Positions 7,314 to 16,655 of a stretch of 64,000 nucleotides of DNA are shown piece after piece. Each line of letters starts with the position of its first letter. The stretch's first letter is position 1. The stretch is from positions 2,705,628 through 2,769,627 of the forward strand of contig NZ_CP116619.1 of the NCBI RefSeq assembly GCF_030409055.1, written 5' to 3'. The translations under genes and the position numbers were made by a program. The DNA is from Trichocoleus desertorum NBK24 (GTDB lineage Bacteria; Cyanobacteriota; Cyanobacteriia; FACHB-46). A model generated the notes under the pieces. That model did no database searches. It saw only the letters and a program-made list of their open reading frames with translations, and had not been told where the DNA came from.

Positions 7314-9173
7314 TTAACCTGCTAGGAGAGCTTCCACAAACTCATAGCTAGAGAAAGGTCTGAGATCTTCAATTCCCTCACCCGCTCCAATAAAGCGAAT
7401 AGGTAGACCCAACTGCTGCACTACCGCCAGAGCAATCCCACCTTTGGCGGTGCCATCCAACTTGGTGAGAACAACGCCACTGAGTTGGGCGGCTTCTAGA
7501 AATACTTCAGCTTGCCGTAGTCCATTTTGGCCCAACGTAGCATCTAAGACCAACAAGGATTCAATTTTGGCATCACCTGCTTTCTTGTCGATAATGCGTC
7601 GAACTTTGCTCAATTCGTCCATCAAGTTTTTCTTGTTTTGCAAGCGTCCTGCCGTATCGACTAATAACAGCTCTGTCCCTCTAGATTGAGCAGAACCGAT
7701 GGCGTCAAAAACGACTGCTGCTGGGTCTGTATTTTGTCCAGGATTGGAAATCACTTCGACCCCACTCCGCTGTCCCCAAACCTTAACTTGCTCTACAGCG
7801 GCGGCCCGGAAAGTGTCGGCAGCAGCGATTAAACAGTTGTACTCCGATTTTTGAGCTAAGTGGGCTAGCTTCCCAATGGTGGTCGTTTTACCAGCGCCAT
7901 TCACGCCTGTAATCAACCAAATGTTTAAGGTATCTTTTTCGGGGGCAAAAGTAGGGTTATAGGATTTGCCCAAAGGCCGATCCAGCATGTCACGGAGAAT
8001 TGACTTTAGGTAAGCGATCGCCTGATCCGGAGGCAGTGCTTCTTCCCGCAGTTTTTTCTGGAGGGATTCAATAATTCGGTCTGTGGCGGCTACGCCCACA
8101 TCGGCTTGCAGTAAGAGCGCCTCAATTTCTTCAACGGCATCTTGGTTGAGTGGCCCTTGCCCAACGATCGCCTTGAGTTGGTTGACCAAGCTTCGACGAG
8201 TTTTGTCTAAGCCTTGGCGTAATCGTTTCAGCCAGGTGATTTCTTCAATCGAAATTTGGTCTGGACGGCGACCTTGGGCGGCGAGCACCTCTGCTGACCA
8301 CAAGAAACCTTCATCAAAGACGATTTCAGGTAACGTTTCTTGAACTGTGGCAGTCGGCTGAGCAACTTCCGGTTCAGGTTCTTCAATGGCAGTGGCTTTA
8401 AGCCTTTCTAGCCTCGCTTGCCGATCTGCTTCTGCCTGTGCCCAGAAAGGTAGTGGAGCCACCTCAGCGGTGGAGCTTGGATCTTCCGCTGGTGCTTCTA
8501 GGGATGTTTCTGGTGATGCTTCTGAGGCGATCGCGGCGGCTACTAGTTCTTCTGAAACTGTGGCTGCGACTGGCTCAGAGACTGGCTCAGCGATCGCTTC
8601 CTCAATGGCTACAGCGGGTTCAGGTTCAATTGTGGCAGGTTCTTCAGTGGGCGCGGGTTCAGCGACTTCAGGTTCAGCGACTTCGGCGGTAACTTCGGCA
8701 GTGGTTGAAGCGACCGCAGGTTCTTCTATAGGCTCTTCTAGCTGTTCTATAGAATCTTCAGCCTCTGTTTCTTCTACCGCCTCTGTTTCTTCTACCGCCT
8801 TTGTTTCTTCTACTACCTCTGCGACCTCTGGCGCTTCTGCTACAGGCACTTCAGCCACAGACGCTTCAGTTGCGAGTTCCTCTGGTGCTTCTGCTACAGG
8901 TGCTTCAACCGCCGCAGGCTCCTCGACAGCAGCTTCCTCCGGTGCTTCCTCTGGCTCGACCTGCTGCCGCTTTTGAATATTTTGGTAGGCTGCCTTGGCC
9001 CAGTTCAGGTAATCCTCTGCTACTTCTTCAGTCGCAGGTTCAGCTGCTTCTGGCTCACTCTGCTCGGACTCAGCCTGCTCCGCGTCAGATTCCTCCGACA
9101 TTGTTTCTGTCTGATCAACCTGAGACTTTTCTGACTGATCGTCAAATTGCCGACGGAACCAATTGAAAACCAT
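7314..9173 (-). CDS. ftsY: Signal recognition particle receptor FtsY
   Basis: The SRP receptor GTPase that docks SRP-ribosome complexes at the membrane. Residues 1-300 or so form a long acidic Glu/Ala/Val/Thr-rich extension (the A domain), which accounts for the 619-residue length. The NG domain occupies the last 310 residues: G1 GVNGAGKTTTIGKLA, the DTFRAAAVEQ insertion-box motif, G3 VDTAGRLQNK and G4 TKLDGTAKGG. The extension contains short in-frame tandem repeats, including an 18-bp unit repeated three times near 8763-8816. nusB lies 142 bp upstream on the same strand. The ATG complement is at 9171-9173. Confidence 0.96.
   Translation of the reverse strand: MVFNWFRRQFDDQSEKSQVDQTETMSEESDAEQAESEQSEPEAAEPATEEVAEDYLNWAKAAYQNIQKRQQVEPEEAPEEAAVEEPAAVEAPVAEAPEELATEASVAEVPVAEAPEVAEVVEETKAVEETEAVEETEAEDSIEQLEEPIEEPAVASTTAEVTAEVAEPEVAEPAPTEEPATIEPEPAVAIEEAIAEPVSEPVAATVSEELVAAAIASEASPETSLEAPAEDPSSTAEVAPLPFWAQAEADRQARLERLKATAIEEPEPEVAQPTATVQETLPEIVFDEGFLWSAEVLAAQGRRPDQISIEEITWLKRLRQGLDKTRRSLVNQLKAIVGQGPLNQDAVEEIEALLLQADVGVAATDRIIESLQKKLREEALPPDQAIAYLKSILRDMLDRPLGKSYNPTFAPEKDTLNIWLITGVNGAGKTTTIGKLAHLAQKSEYNCLIAAADTFRAAAVEQVKVWGQRSGVEVISNPGQNTDPAAVVFDAIGSAQSRGTELLLVDTAGRLQNKKNLMDELSKVRRIIDKKAGDAKIESLLVLDATLGQNGLRQAEVFLEAAQLSGVVLTKLDGTAKGGIALAVVQQLGLPIRFIGAGEGIEDLRPFSSYEFVEALLAG
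8655..8820 (-). repeat. In-frame minisatellite in the FtsY acidic domain
   Basis: At 8763-8816 an 18-bp unit (CTCTGTTTCTTCTACCGC and variants) occurs three times, encoding Ala/Thr-Val-Glu-Glu-Thr-Glu/Lys. At 8659-8690 a 15-bp unit TTCAGCGACTTCAGG occurs twice. Units are multiples of three, so changes in copy number would keep the frame. Confidence 0.7.
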
Positions 9174-9315
9174 TGCAATTTACCTAAAACTGCTACCTAA
9201 GGAAATATCGAGATCTCGATAGATCTCACTGTGAAGAAAATGTTTGTACTTAGAACTATCTGAACACTCAATTGAGTTTGCAGCAACTCAATCTGACTAG
9301 GTTCATGCTCCAAAG

Positions 9316-9939
9316 TTAGACAGATTGGGTTTTGATTTGATCCGTCACGCGCCGCAACACGCCATTGATGAAACGGTGCCCTTCGCTTCCGCTGTAGCGT
9401 TTGGCTAATTCTACAGCTTCGTTAATCGCGACTTTGTCTGGTACGCCCAAGTACATGATTTCGGTGACAGCAATGCGAAGAATATCGCGATCGATCCGAG
9501 CTAAGCGATTGAGTTGCCAATCTACTAAAGACTGGGTTAGCAATTCATCCACCGCTGCCGTATTGGCATTTAGGGTGCTGATCACTTGCAAAGTATAAGC
9601 TCGAACTTCTTTCTGATTGGTTAATTGAATCAGTTCTGGCAATTCAACTGCCATGCCCATGCGATTAATTGCGGTCTGGGCTAAGTCCAGTGCTTCTTGA
9701 ACCATCCCTCTAGCACTCTGGACATCACTGGCTCGCGTTTCGCTACTCAGCAAGCGATCGCTGCTTCGCTTAACTTCTGCTGCTGCGGTTTCTAGGGTCT
9801 CCTGAACTTCAGTTGTTAGAGTGCGAACAGCGGCCAGCATGATGTTTTGTAGTTGCTGCTCGTCCAGGCGGCCTTGGTTAGCAGGCAATTGGCTAATGCT
9901 GAGCAGGGAAAGTTCACGAGCGATTCGGCGAGCTTGCAT
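9316..9939 (-). CDS. nusB: Transcription antitermination factor NusB
   Basis: An RNA-binding all-helical factor for rRNA antitermination. The 207-residue protein opens with [17 protein letters not shown], the NusB N-terminal helix carrying the RNA-binding arginines. It ends with [29 protein letters not shown]-like sequence (split here at [10 protein letters not shown]), followed by FINGVLRRV, the family C-terminal signature. The central region is longer than in E. coli NusB (139 residues), as is common in cyanobacteria. It sits 52 bp below the DUF502 gene and 142 bp above ftsY, suggesting a shared operon. Confidence 0.93.
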   Translation of the reverse strand: MQARRIARELSLLSISQLPANQGRLDEQQLQNIMLAAVRTLTTEVQETLETAAAEVKRSSDRLLSSETRASDVQSARGMVQEALDLAQTAINRMGMAVELPELIQLTNQKEVRAYTLQVISTLNANTAAVDELLTQSLVDWQLNRLARIDRDILRIAVTEIMYLGVPDKVAINEAVELAKRYSGSEGHRFINGVLRRVTDQIKTQSV

Positions 9940-9991
9940 GGAGAGTTAATTGTCCAGGTTCAGGAGCAGCTTGACTATCTTAACTCTTTCT

Positions 9992-10768
9992 TCACTCCTC
10001 TTCGAGCGGCAGCGTTAAGGCTTGCCATTGGGGTTCTGCCAGCGGGGGATCTAGTTTGCGATCGCTGGTAGGTTTCAAGGCCATCGTCGCTTGGGAGGTG
10101 GGACTGACAATACCGCCTGACACGATCACCTTAAAAGCATCTTCCACAGACAGCGAGAGATTAACGACTTCGTTCTCAGGTACCACTGCATACCAACCTG
10201 TAGTGGGGTTTGGTGTGGTGGGAATAAACACGCCCAGCATCGATCCAGGCAAATGCGTCTGAATGTCGCCGCTGATCATCCCTGTCACGAAGGCGATCGC
10301 CCAAATACCCCGACGGGGATACTCCACCAACACCACCCGACGAAAGCGATTATTAGAATCTTTGAGCAGCGTTTCTAGCAGTTGCTTCAAGGTTTTATAA
10401 ACCGCACCTGCTAACGGAATCGCTTGCAACAACCGCTCCCCAAAATCTAGCAACCATCGCCCTGCAATGTTTCGAGCCATTAAGCCAATCAGCAAAATCA
10501 AGAGCAATGGCACCGTTAGGCCCACAGCAAAGTTGAGGAAGTTGACCAGGATGGGGTGAAAGCCGTCAAAAGGGTTAAGTTGCTTTGGGATGCGTGTCAA
10601 AAAGTTGATCACCCAATTCGCAACGGTAATCGTCAACCAGATGGTGGTTGCTAAGGGGATGACAACGAGAAGACCTGCGATCAGATCATTCTTTAAGTCC
10701 TGCTTTAGGCGTTGGAACACAGACAACCCACTCTCCTTCAATCGGCTGGAAAATTTGGCTGCTATCAC
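9992..10768 (-). CDS. DUF502 family membrane protein
   Basis: A 258-residue protein with two strong membrane segments: around residues 30-52 (DLIAGLLVVIPLATTIWLTI) and 75-100 (ILVNFLNFAVGLTVPLLLILLIGL). ARNIAGRWLLDFGERLLQAIPLAGAVYKT-type sequence follows (motif split at LLDFGERLL), then the conserved VVLVEYPRRGIWAIAFVTG and FIPTTPNPTTGWYAVVP motifs of the DUF502 family. Molecular function is unknown; in plants the related COV proteins affect patterning and trafficking. The start is GTG at 10768. It is the first gene of the leftward nusB-ftsY block. Confidence 0.88.
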   Translation of the reverse strand: MIAAKFSSRLKESGLSVFQRLKQDLKNDLIAGLLVVIPLATTIWLTITVANWVINFLTRIPKQLNPFDGFHPILVNFLNFAVGLTVPLLLILLIGLMARNIAGRWLLDFGERLLQAIPLAGAVYKTLKQLLETLLKDSNNRFRRVVLVEYPRRGIWAIAFVTGMISGDIQTHLPGSMLGVFIPTTPNPTTGWYAVVPENEVVNLSLSVEDAFKVIVSGGIVSPTSQATMALKPTSDRKLDPPLAEPQWQALTLPLEEE

Positions 10769-11116
10769 TCAAGTTATGAATCAAACCGAACGGTAGGAGT
10801 TAAAGACCGAGATAGTCTATTCAGCCCAAGTTTTCAGGCAGTATTACTTCCATTGTGCTCTGTCGATTGATAACTCTGGTTGGTTTCCTGCGGGAAGGCC
10901 GACAACTCAGTGCCTTCCTCTATTTGTAAACCTTGTAAAAATTTGTTTCAAGGTTTAATGTCTACTCTAAGGTTCACGCTTGGAGCTTCACTCAGGCCAA
11001 CCCAGGGGATATCTTAGAGCAATTATTACTCGTTGTGGCCTGCTTTGTATCCGCAGATACTGCTTTTATTAATCTGGATATTGGTTTGATTTAAGACTGC
11101 CATAGCCATGGGATAG
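10769..11116. other. Intergenic gap with two hairpins
   Basis: A 348-bp gap. GGAAGGC and GCCTTCC (about 10893-10919) form one stem. AAACCTTG and CAAGGTTT (about 10929-10957) form an 8-bp stem. Either may end transcription from the glycosyltransferase gene reading leftward. No coding region is seen. Confidence 0.4.
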
Positions 11117-12004
11117 TCAATTGACAGTCACAGAATCTACTTCCGGAGGTTCAGCGATCGCCAAAACGGAACTTTCTGACACCACGGGCGGCGGCAAGTG
11201 CTTAATTTCCCAGGCTTTGAGCAAAATTAGGTATTCATAAAACGCTTGCAGGGTACACCAAGCAAACCCAGCTCGGCCATCTAGAATGCCGCCCAGCAAG
11301 AAGTACATGTAGAAAAAGCGAATGAGCGGCCTAAAGGGCAACCGTAAAGATAAGTCTTTGAGAGCCCGACGTCGTTCCACTTCGGACGAGCCGAAAAATA
11401 GATCCTGCCACTTGACGGTGCCCGTTTCTAGTTGCTTTAGAGTTTCTTGGGCTTCGTCGCTAGAGTAGCGGTTGTGCTTATCAATCCAGCGACTTAAGCC
11501 TTTACCGCAAGTGTAGTGCGGATAGGTTTCTTTGAGGAATCCGGTGGGGCCATTGCACACCTCGCGCTCGGTGTGGCCGTAGTCATCAAACCAAACTTGC
11601 TCGCGACGGAAAAGCCGCATTTGGTAGCGGGGATATTGCGTACTGCGTCGAATCCACTGCCCCATAAACATGACTCGCTCAGCCACGTAGTAGCCGATGT
11701 AGTCCTGACTTTGCATTGCTGTGAGGCATTCTTGAAACAGCTCTGGCGTCATCCGCTCATCTGCTTCTAGGATGTAAACCCACTCATGCTTGACCGGGAT
11801 TGATTGGAGCATCCAGGTGCGTTGCCGTCCGTGGCTCTCGAACCGATGCTGCACCACTCGAACGGGATAACGTTGGGCCACCTCTACTGTGCGATCGCTG
11901 CTCAAGGAATCGACCACAACCACATCATCTGAGAGCAAAGCTGACTCAATACAGGCAGCAATCTCAGTTTCTTCGTTGTAGGTCAGGATGTAAATCGAGA
12001 ACAT
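11117..12004 (-). CDS. Family 2 glycosyltransferase
   Basis: A 295-residue GT-A fold glycosyltransferase. It starts SIYILTYNEETEIAACIESA, the nucleotide-sugar binding entry of GT2 enzymes. VVVDSLSSDRTVEVA and EADERMTPE supply the acidic residues (a DxD-like site at EADE). The middle stretch MGQWIRRSTQYPRYQMRLFRR and the later RFFYMYFLLGGILDGRAGF resemble KdtX/WaaE-like enzymes of cell-surface polysaccharide or LPS core assembly. The latter segment is hydrophobic and may associate with the membrane. The acceptor is unknown. The HpsJ-like gene next door also fits a surface-polysaccharide role. Confidence 0.85.
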   Translation of the reverse strand: MFSIYILTYNEETEIAACIESALLSDDVVVVDSLSSDRTVEVAQRYPVRVVQHRFESHGRQRTWMLQSIPVKHEWVYILEADERMTPELFQECLTAMQSQDYIGYYVAERVMFMGQWIRRSTQYPRYQMRLFRREQVWFDDYGHTEREVCNGPTGFLKETYPHYTCGKGLSRWIDKHNRYSSDEAQETLKQLETGTVKWQDLFFGSSEVERRRALKDLSLRLPFRPLIRFFYMYFLLGGILDGRAGFAWCTLQAFYEYLILLKAWEIKHLPPPVVSESSVLAIAEPPEVDSVTVN

Positions 12005-12148
12005 AGCTCAGCTTTTTTGATGAGGGGAGATATAGTGCAGCAGAAACATTGCGTCGGTAGAGAGGCACCCCCCGTTTGAGGCATAGTCTTAGACATGGTT
12101 CTAGGCATGTCATTGCGCCTAAATGCAGACGACTCAGGCTACAAATTC

Positions 12149-12937
12149 CTAGCGAGCTGCTTTACGAGACCCTGCTCCTAGTTGTCGCAATCCAGTCCAC
12201 CCAACCGTAATGTACCCAATTGCTAGGAGCAAACTGCTCAGTCCTACTCGCAATCCAGACTTGAGAAACTCAGCGTTCGCCCGTTTTTCTAGATCGAGCC
12301 GACGAGTTCGGATTTGAGTTTGGGCATCTTTTGCTTTTTTGTCTAGCGCTTGAGGATCAGATTGGAGTTGTTGCTGAACTTGGCTCTTGAGAGCTTGAAC
12401 TTGCGCTAACTGTTCCCCTTTGAGCTGCCCGCTCTCGATCGCTTGATTTAGTTGAGAGTCACTTTTGACCAAGCTATTGATTTGTTGCAACTGTTGATTG
12501 AGCTGACCTTCCGCTTGGCCTGCTTCCTGGGAAATCTGGGCCCGAGTTTGCTGGTTCGCTCGATAGGTATTGCTGAAATGGAGAGGCGACAACACTAAAA
12601 AGACGAAACCTAGGAGACTCGCCAATAAGAGGGAGGCAAAGCTGATATTTTGCCAAGCTTTTTGCCGTTCTGGAGAGGCACCTGAAACACTGTCAACCCA
12701 AACCCCAGTGAATAAGAGGACAAAACCCAGTAGGGGTACAACACCGCGATCGACAATTTGACTGAAGAGAGCGATTTGCCATCTGAGTCCTTCCAAGCTG
12801 CTGAGTTTAGCGGGTACATCGGAGGGTACCAACATCACAGCATAGTCAATCAGAGCAGCCAGAATCAGAATGATTCCCACGTATTTGAGCGTTTGGGAGG
12901 CGATCGCAGAGAGTTGGCGGCTATCAGTTGCTTTCAT
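12149..12937 (-). CDS. HpsJ-like membrane protein
   Basis: A 262-residue protein with four predicted membrane helices: around residues 17-37, 60-82, 96-118 and 232-250. Between the third and fourth lies a Gln-rich coiled coil of about 100 residues (AEGQLNQQLQQINSLVKSD and following). The N-terminal ILILAALIDYAVMLVP and QIVDRGVVPLLGFVLLF resemble the HpsJ family, named for the hormogonium polysaccharide locus of filamentous cyanobacteria. That family is linked to secreted polysaccharide and gliding; direct biochemistry is lacking. No other hps genes or type IV pilus genes are in the window. Confidence 0.65.
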   Translation of the reverse strand: MKATDSRQLSAIASQTLKYVGIILILAALIDYAVMLVPSDVPAKLSSLEGLRWQIALFSQIVDRGVVPLLGFVLLFTGVWVDSVSGASPERQKAWQNISFASLLLASLLGFVFLVLSPLHFSNTYRANQQTRAQISQEAGQAEGQLNQQLQQINSLVKSDSQLNQAIESGQLKGEQLAQVQALKSQVQQQLQSDPQALDKKAKDAQTQIRTRRLDLEKRANAEFLKSGLRVGLSSLLLAIGYITVGWTGLRQLGAGSRKAAR

Positions 12938-13507
12938 TGGGCTTCAAAGTGAGTTTAGTGATGGTCTGTTTCAAGCTGAGCTAGATTCAGCATACTCGTT
13001 TGTTATCCCAGTTTACTGGTAGGCAAACAGGACGGTACGTCAAGTACAACCGCTAGCAAATTATTTCAGTCTAGGCAAGCCAAGGTTAGAAGCTTAAAGG
13101 AAAATCCAAATACGCAATAGCTGAAGTTTAAAGATTATTTATCTGTTCTAAGAAATTTTTAATTCTTCCTAAAATTGCCTTTAAACAATCATTAATTATT
13201 CATAGCTGGGTCAAATAAGATAAATTTGTAAAGAGCTGCTGCAACTTCTCTAAAGCTTTTGTAAAGCTACCCTGAAGACTGATAGCCATATTTTTTGGGG
13301 GAGGGCGATCGCTAATCTGGCTGATTCAACAGGCTGGTTTTATCTATAGTCCCTGGCATCTTTTTTAGGCACGGCTCAACAAAACGATTTAGCGAAAAAT
13401 ATTTTATAACTTTGAATTTCTTTTAATTTTTTTACTCTAAAGATCTCATCAATTTTTCATGAAAATTTTATCAAGACTAGTTTCGTACTAGTTCGGTTTA
13501 ATTTGAA
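12938..13507. other. AT-rich intergenic gap
   Basis: A 570-bp stretch, strongly AT-rich at 13120-13210 and 13390-13470, with no convincing reading frame. A small perfect hairpin ACTAGT-TTCGT-ACTAGT sits near 13475-13491, just past the cyclase stop on its transcribed strand, and may serve as a weak terminator. Confidence 0.4.
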
Positions 13508-14599
13508 TCAGTACTTTTTACCTTCAGCCCGCTGAAGATAGTGAACCACTACAGGATCATCAATTCCTTTAAGCATTAAATTCTCCTTCTGCCAGGTCCA
13601 GTCAGGGATGGTAAAAGATGGCTCTAAATCAGCGGTAATAGCATTGGTGACTGCAATATTATGGCCGCTGCTGGTTGCTTGCACCCGTGCTGCGGTGTTG
13701 ACTGTGATACCAAAGTAATCTAGGCGTTCATTCAGCGAAACATTGAGACAAGGGCCAGCATCAATCCCGACTTTGAGAATTAGCTGATCCTCAGGCAAGA
13801 GCGATAATTGTTGATTGAGTTGAGCCATCTGGTGGTGCATAGCGATCGCGGCTTGTAATGCCTGCATTGGCACTGTAAAAGCTCCCATGACAGCATCTCC
13901 AATGGTTTTAACCACCACACCGTGATGATCATCAATGACCCGAAATAGGATTTCAAAATGCTGGCGCACTAAGTTGTAAGCTCTGGTATCTCCTCGACGG
14001 GCGTACAGTGCCGTGGAGCCAGCTAAGTCTGTAAATAAAATTGCCACCCGTCGTACTAGCAAACTTTCGCTAGGCAAGAGCGTCTCGCGGGGAAACAAAT
14101 TGCGAAAGGCTTGTAGCGTCAGTAAGGTATGACCAGAAGTTGTCCCATAGCGGGCTTCTACCTGCGATCGAAAGCTCAAATCTTTCGCTTCAGGCCCCAA
14201 TTTTCGGAGTCGTTCATCAATGCTAAAAGTTACTTGTACCTGTTCATCGGCAATCGTAGCGTGCGTGTGTTGACAGGCGGGGCAGGTGTGATGGGTTCGT
14301 AGATCAGCTAAGCATTGAGGCTGCAAATCTAAGCTATTACAGACTGGACATTTAACTTCCCAATGCAGCGTTACTAATCCTTCTCGTAGCGCTATCACTA
14401 AAACATTTAGTGTTTCTCGCTCAGATAATTGCAGTCGCTGGGCAACGAAGAGGGGAGCAGCCCGGTGTAACTCTCGACTATCTTTCGTTTGAAAGAAGTC
14501 AGCTAGACGAGCTTGAATTAAGGTACTAACTGCATGTTTGCTTAAAGTTTTAACGGCTTTGGTAATCAGCCGTCTGCGGTTTTCAGCAAATCCCAGCAT
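13508..14599 (-). CDS. Class III adenylate/guanylate cyclase with zinc-ribbon region
   Basis: A nucleotide cyclase-domain protein of about 363 residues. An N-terminal helical region (1-75) precedes a zinc-ribbon-like CPVC...CPAC segment. The class III catalytic domain follows: VAILFTDLAGSTALYARRGD (first metal Asp), then VVKTIGDAVMGAF (second Asp), FGITVNTAARVQ and the C-terminal DPVVVHYL. It would make a cyclic nucleotide; ATP or GTP preference cannot be set with confidence. The frame is open to 14761, but the first 54 codons look non-native. The ATG at 14599, preceded by AGGAG, is preferred. No receptor domain is visible. Confidence 0.82.
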   Translation of the reverse strand: MLGFAENRRRLITKAVKTLSKHAVSTLIQARLADFFQTKDSRELHRAAPLFVAQRLQLSERETLNVLVIALREGLVTLHWEVKCPVCNSLDLQPQCLADLRTHHTCPACQHTHATIADEQVQVTFSIDERLRKLGPEAKDLSFRSQVEARYGTTSGHTLLTLQAFRNLFPRETLLPSESLLVRRVAILFTDLAGSTALYARRGDTRAYNLVRQHFEILFRVIDDHHGVVVKTIGDAVMGAFTVPMQALQAAIAMHHQMAQLNQQLSLLPEDQLILKVGIDAGPCLNVSLNERLDYFGITVNTAARVQATSSGHNIAVTNAITADLEPSFTIPDWTWQKENLMLKGIDDPVVVHYLQRAEGKKY

Positions 14600-14857
14600 A
14601 ATGGTTGTGCGCTCCTGACAGAGCTTCCTGGTGATTTTTCTTTTTTTGTGATCCGTTACTCGGATAGTCAGACCAAATTGAGGCACCCTCTGCCAGCAAC
14701 CTGTGAGCGATCGCCAACTATACTCTCTTCGTCCAAACTTAGTCCCAACTCCAGAATGCAATTAGATTAAACAGTGACTTGATTTCTTCGCGAACGCCAT
14801 AGACGCCCCATAGAGCCCCGTAGACGTTATAGATAGATCTGCTGCAATTAAAAACCA

Positions 14858-15580
14858 ATGAACAAAATTATAGAAGTTCTGCCAGATACCACAGCTCTGA
14901 TTCAGCGATCGCTGGAAGTAGTGGTCGAAAAAATTCGAGCGGCGATCGCAGAGCAGGGTCAATGCACCATCGCCCTCTCTGGTGGAAGTACGCCTAAGCC
15001 TCTATACGAAGCCCTAGCCACTCAAGATTTACCTTGGGACAAAATCCATGTGTTTTGGGGCGATGAGCGCTATGTTCCTGCCGATCACCCGGACAGCAAC
15101 CAGGGGATGGCTCGTAAAGCTTGGCTCGATCGCATCCAGATTCCTGCTAAGAATATTCATCCGATGCCAACCGAGGCTGCTGATCCTGCGATCGCGGCTC
15201 AAAACTATGAATCTCACTTACGAGAAGTGTTACAGGTTCAGGACAAATCCCTCCCTGCCTTAGATGTCATTCTCTTAGGGTTAGGCGATGATGGCCATAC
15301 AGCATCTTTGTTTCCGCACACAGAGGCTTTGCAGGTGCAAGATCAACTGATTACAGTCGGAAATAAAGATGGCCAACCGCGCCTCACCTTTACGGCTCCC
15401 TTGATTAATGCCGCCAGATGCGTGGCGTTTGTCGTCGCGGGGGCTAACAAGCAAGCTGCTCTGAAGGAAATTTTTGCTCCCACAGCCGATGCCATGACCT
15501 ATCCAGCTCGCTTAGTTCAACCGCAAGGAGAACTTTGGTGGTTATTTGATGCTGCCGCTGGGCAGGCCATAAATGGGTAA
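14858..15580 (+). CDS. pgl: 6-phosphogluconolactonase
   Basis: Hydrolyses 6-phosphogluconolactone in the oxidative pentose phosphate pathway. The 240-residue product shows the family motifs IALSGGSTPKPLYEAL (phosphate loop), VFWGDERYVPADHPDSN and LLGLGDDGHTASLFP, and the late VVAGANKQAAL. The length is normal. It is divergent from the cyclase gene. The short gap at 14770-14835 has loose repeats of a CCATAGACGCC-like unit. The oxidative branch supplies NADPH in the dark in cyanobacteria. Confidence 0.95.
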   Translation: MNKIIEVLPDTTALIQRSLEVVVEKIRAAIAEQGQCTIALSGGSTPKPLYEALATQDLPWDKIHVFWGDERYVPADHPDSNQGMARKAWLDRIQIPAKNIHPMPTEAADPAIAAQNYESHLREVLQVQDKSLPALDVILLGLGDDGHTASLFPHTEALQVQDQLITVGNKDGQPRLTFTAPLINAARCVAFVVAGANKQAALKEIFAPTADAMTYPARLVQPQGELWWLFDAAAGQAING

Positions 15581-15639
15581 GATTGAGTACTAGCTGTCTG
15601 GTTATCCCCTGACATGATTCCGGCAGAAGAGAAATTTTC

Positions 15640-16398
15640 ATGATTGTCTGTCCCAATTGCAACCACCAAAATCCTGAGGGCGCAGTGCAGTGCGAGGCTT
15701 GCTATACCCCGCTCCCTGCTACTGTCAACTGTTCTAACTGTGGTGCAACCGTACAGACAGACGCAAACTTCTGCGGTCAGTGCGGCTTTAACCTACGCAC
15801 CAATACCCCGCTCCCTAGTGTTGATGAAACCTCTATGCCCTCCTTTGTGGGAGCGGCCATGCCGGGTAGTAGCTCATCCGTTCAACCCGATCTGGAGCCA
15901 GATCTCTTTACAACCAACTTTCAGGAGCCAGGGGGCAATGAATTAGGCAATAGTTTTTCTGCTGCCCCGCTTCCTGCCTCGCTAGGTAAGGAACTGCCGC
16001 CACCTGTTGCAAGTGACTTTCCTGTGCCGCCTCCGGTTGCTTCTAACAACTCCAACACTCGGTTGCAACAGCAGACCGCAAAGCTACTGCATTTACGCAC
16101 CGATACGACTCTGGAATTGCCACCGCATTTGTCTCTGATTCACATTGGCAAGTGGAACGATCGCATTCCTCCAGACATTGACTTGTCTGGGTTTCCTGAC
16201 TCAGAAATTGTTTCTCGCATTCACGCAGATATTCGGGTGGAGGGAGACGCTTTTTACATTGAGGATGTGGGTAGCTCCAATGGCACTTACGTTAATAACC
16301 TGCTGCTGCCATTAGGCAACCGCCATCGTTTGCGCTCTGGCGATCGCATTTCTTTGGGTAAGGGCGATCGCGTCACCTTTTTGTTTCAGATTTCTTAA
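15640..16398 (+). CDS. Double zinc-ribbon FHA-domain protein
   Basis: A 252-residue adaptor. Two N-terminal zinc ribbons are visible: CPNC...CEAC (residues 4-21) and CSNC...CGQC (31-49). A low-complexity Pro/Ser-rich linker (55-145) leads to a C-terminal forkhead-associated domain (about 160-252). Its phosphothreonine-binding residues appear as SEIVSRIHADI and GSSNGTYVNN. FHA domains bind phosphothreonine peptides, so this may read out a Ser/Thr kinase. It follows pgl by 59 bp and precedes a second FHA protein carrying a kinase-like domain. Confidence 0.85.
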   Translation: MIVCPNCNHQNPEGAVQCEACYTPLPATVNCSNCGATVQTDANFCGQCGFNLRTNTPLPSVDETSMPSFVGAAMPGSSSSVQPDLEPDLFTTNFQEPGGNELGNSFSAAPLPASLGKELPPPVASDFPVPPPVASNNSNTRLQQQTAKLLHLRTDTTLELPPHLSLIHIGKWNDRIPPDIDLSGFPDSEIVSRIHADIRVEGDAFYIEDVGSSNGTYVNNLLLPLGNRHRLRSGDRISLGKGDRVTFLFQIS

Positions 16399-16655
16399 TG
16401 TCTTCTTAAGACTTTTGCAGAGTTCGAATTATTAAGGAGCTAGCTAACCAACACCTAGAACGCCTTAGTTTGGTTTGCAAACAATAAATAACTAACCTCT
16501 CATTTTGCCGACCATGAATTACCATCGATGGGTGAGAAAATCGTTGAACAAAATCGAGTTAAGGCCAGCATAGGATTTAGGATTGTAGAAAAGCTTTTAA
16601 GTTATTGCTGCTTCGGCCGCGATACTTCTGTTATTTCAGATCTAGCATCGCCAGT

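Noticed and set aside
8386-8976. Long plus-strand reading frame rich in Ser/Ala/Thr
   Set aside because: It is the complement of the low-complexity Glu/Ala/Val repeat region of ftsY and has no ribosome site or family features.
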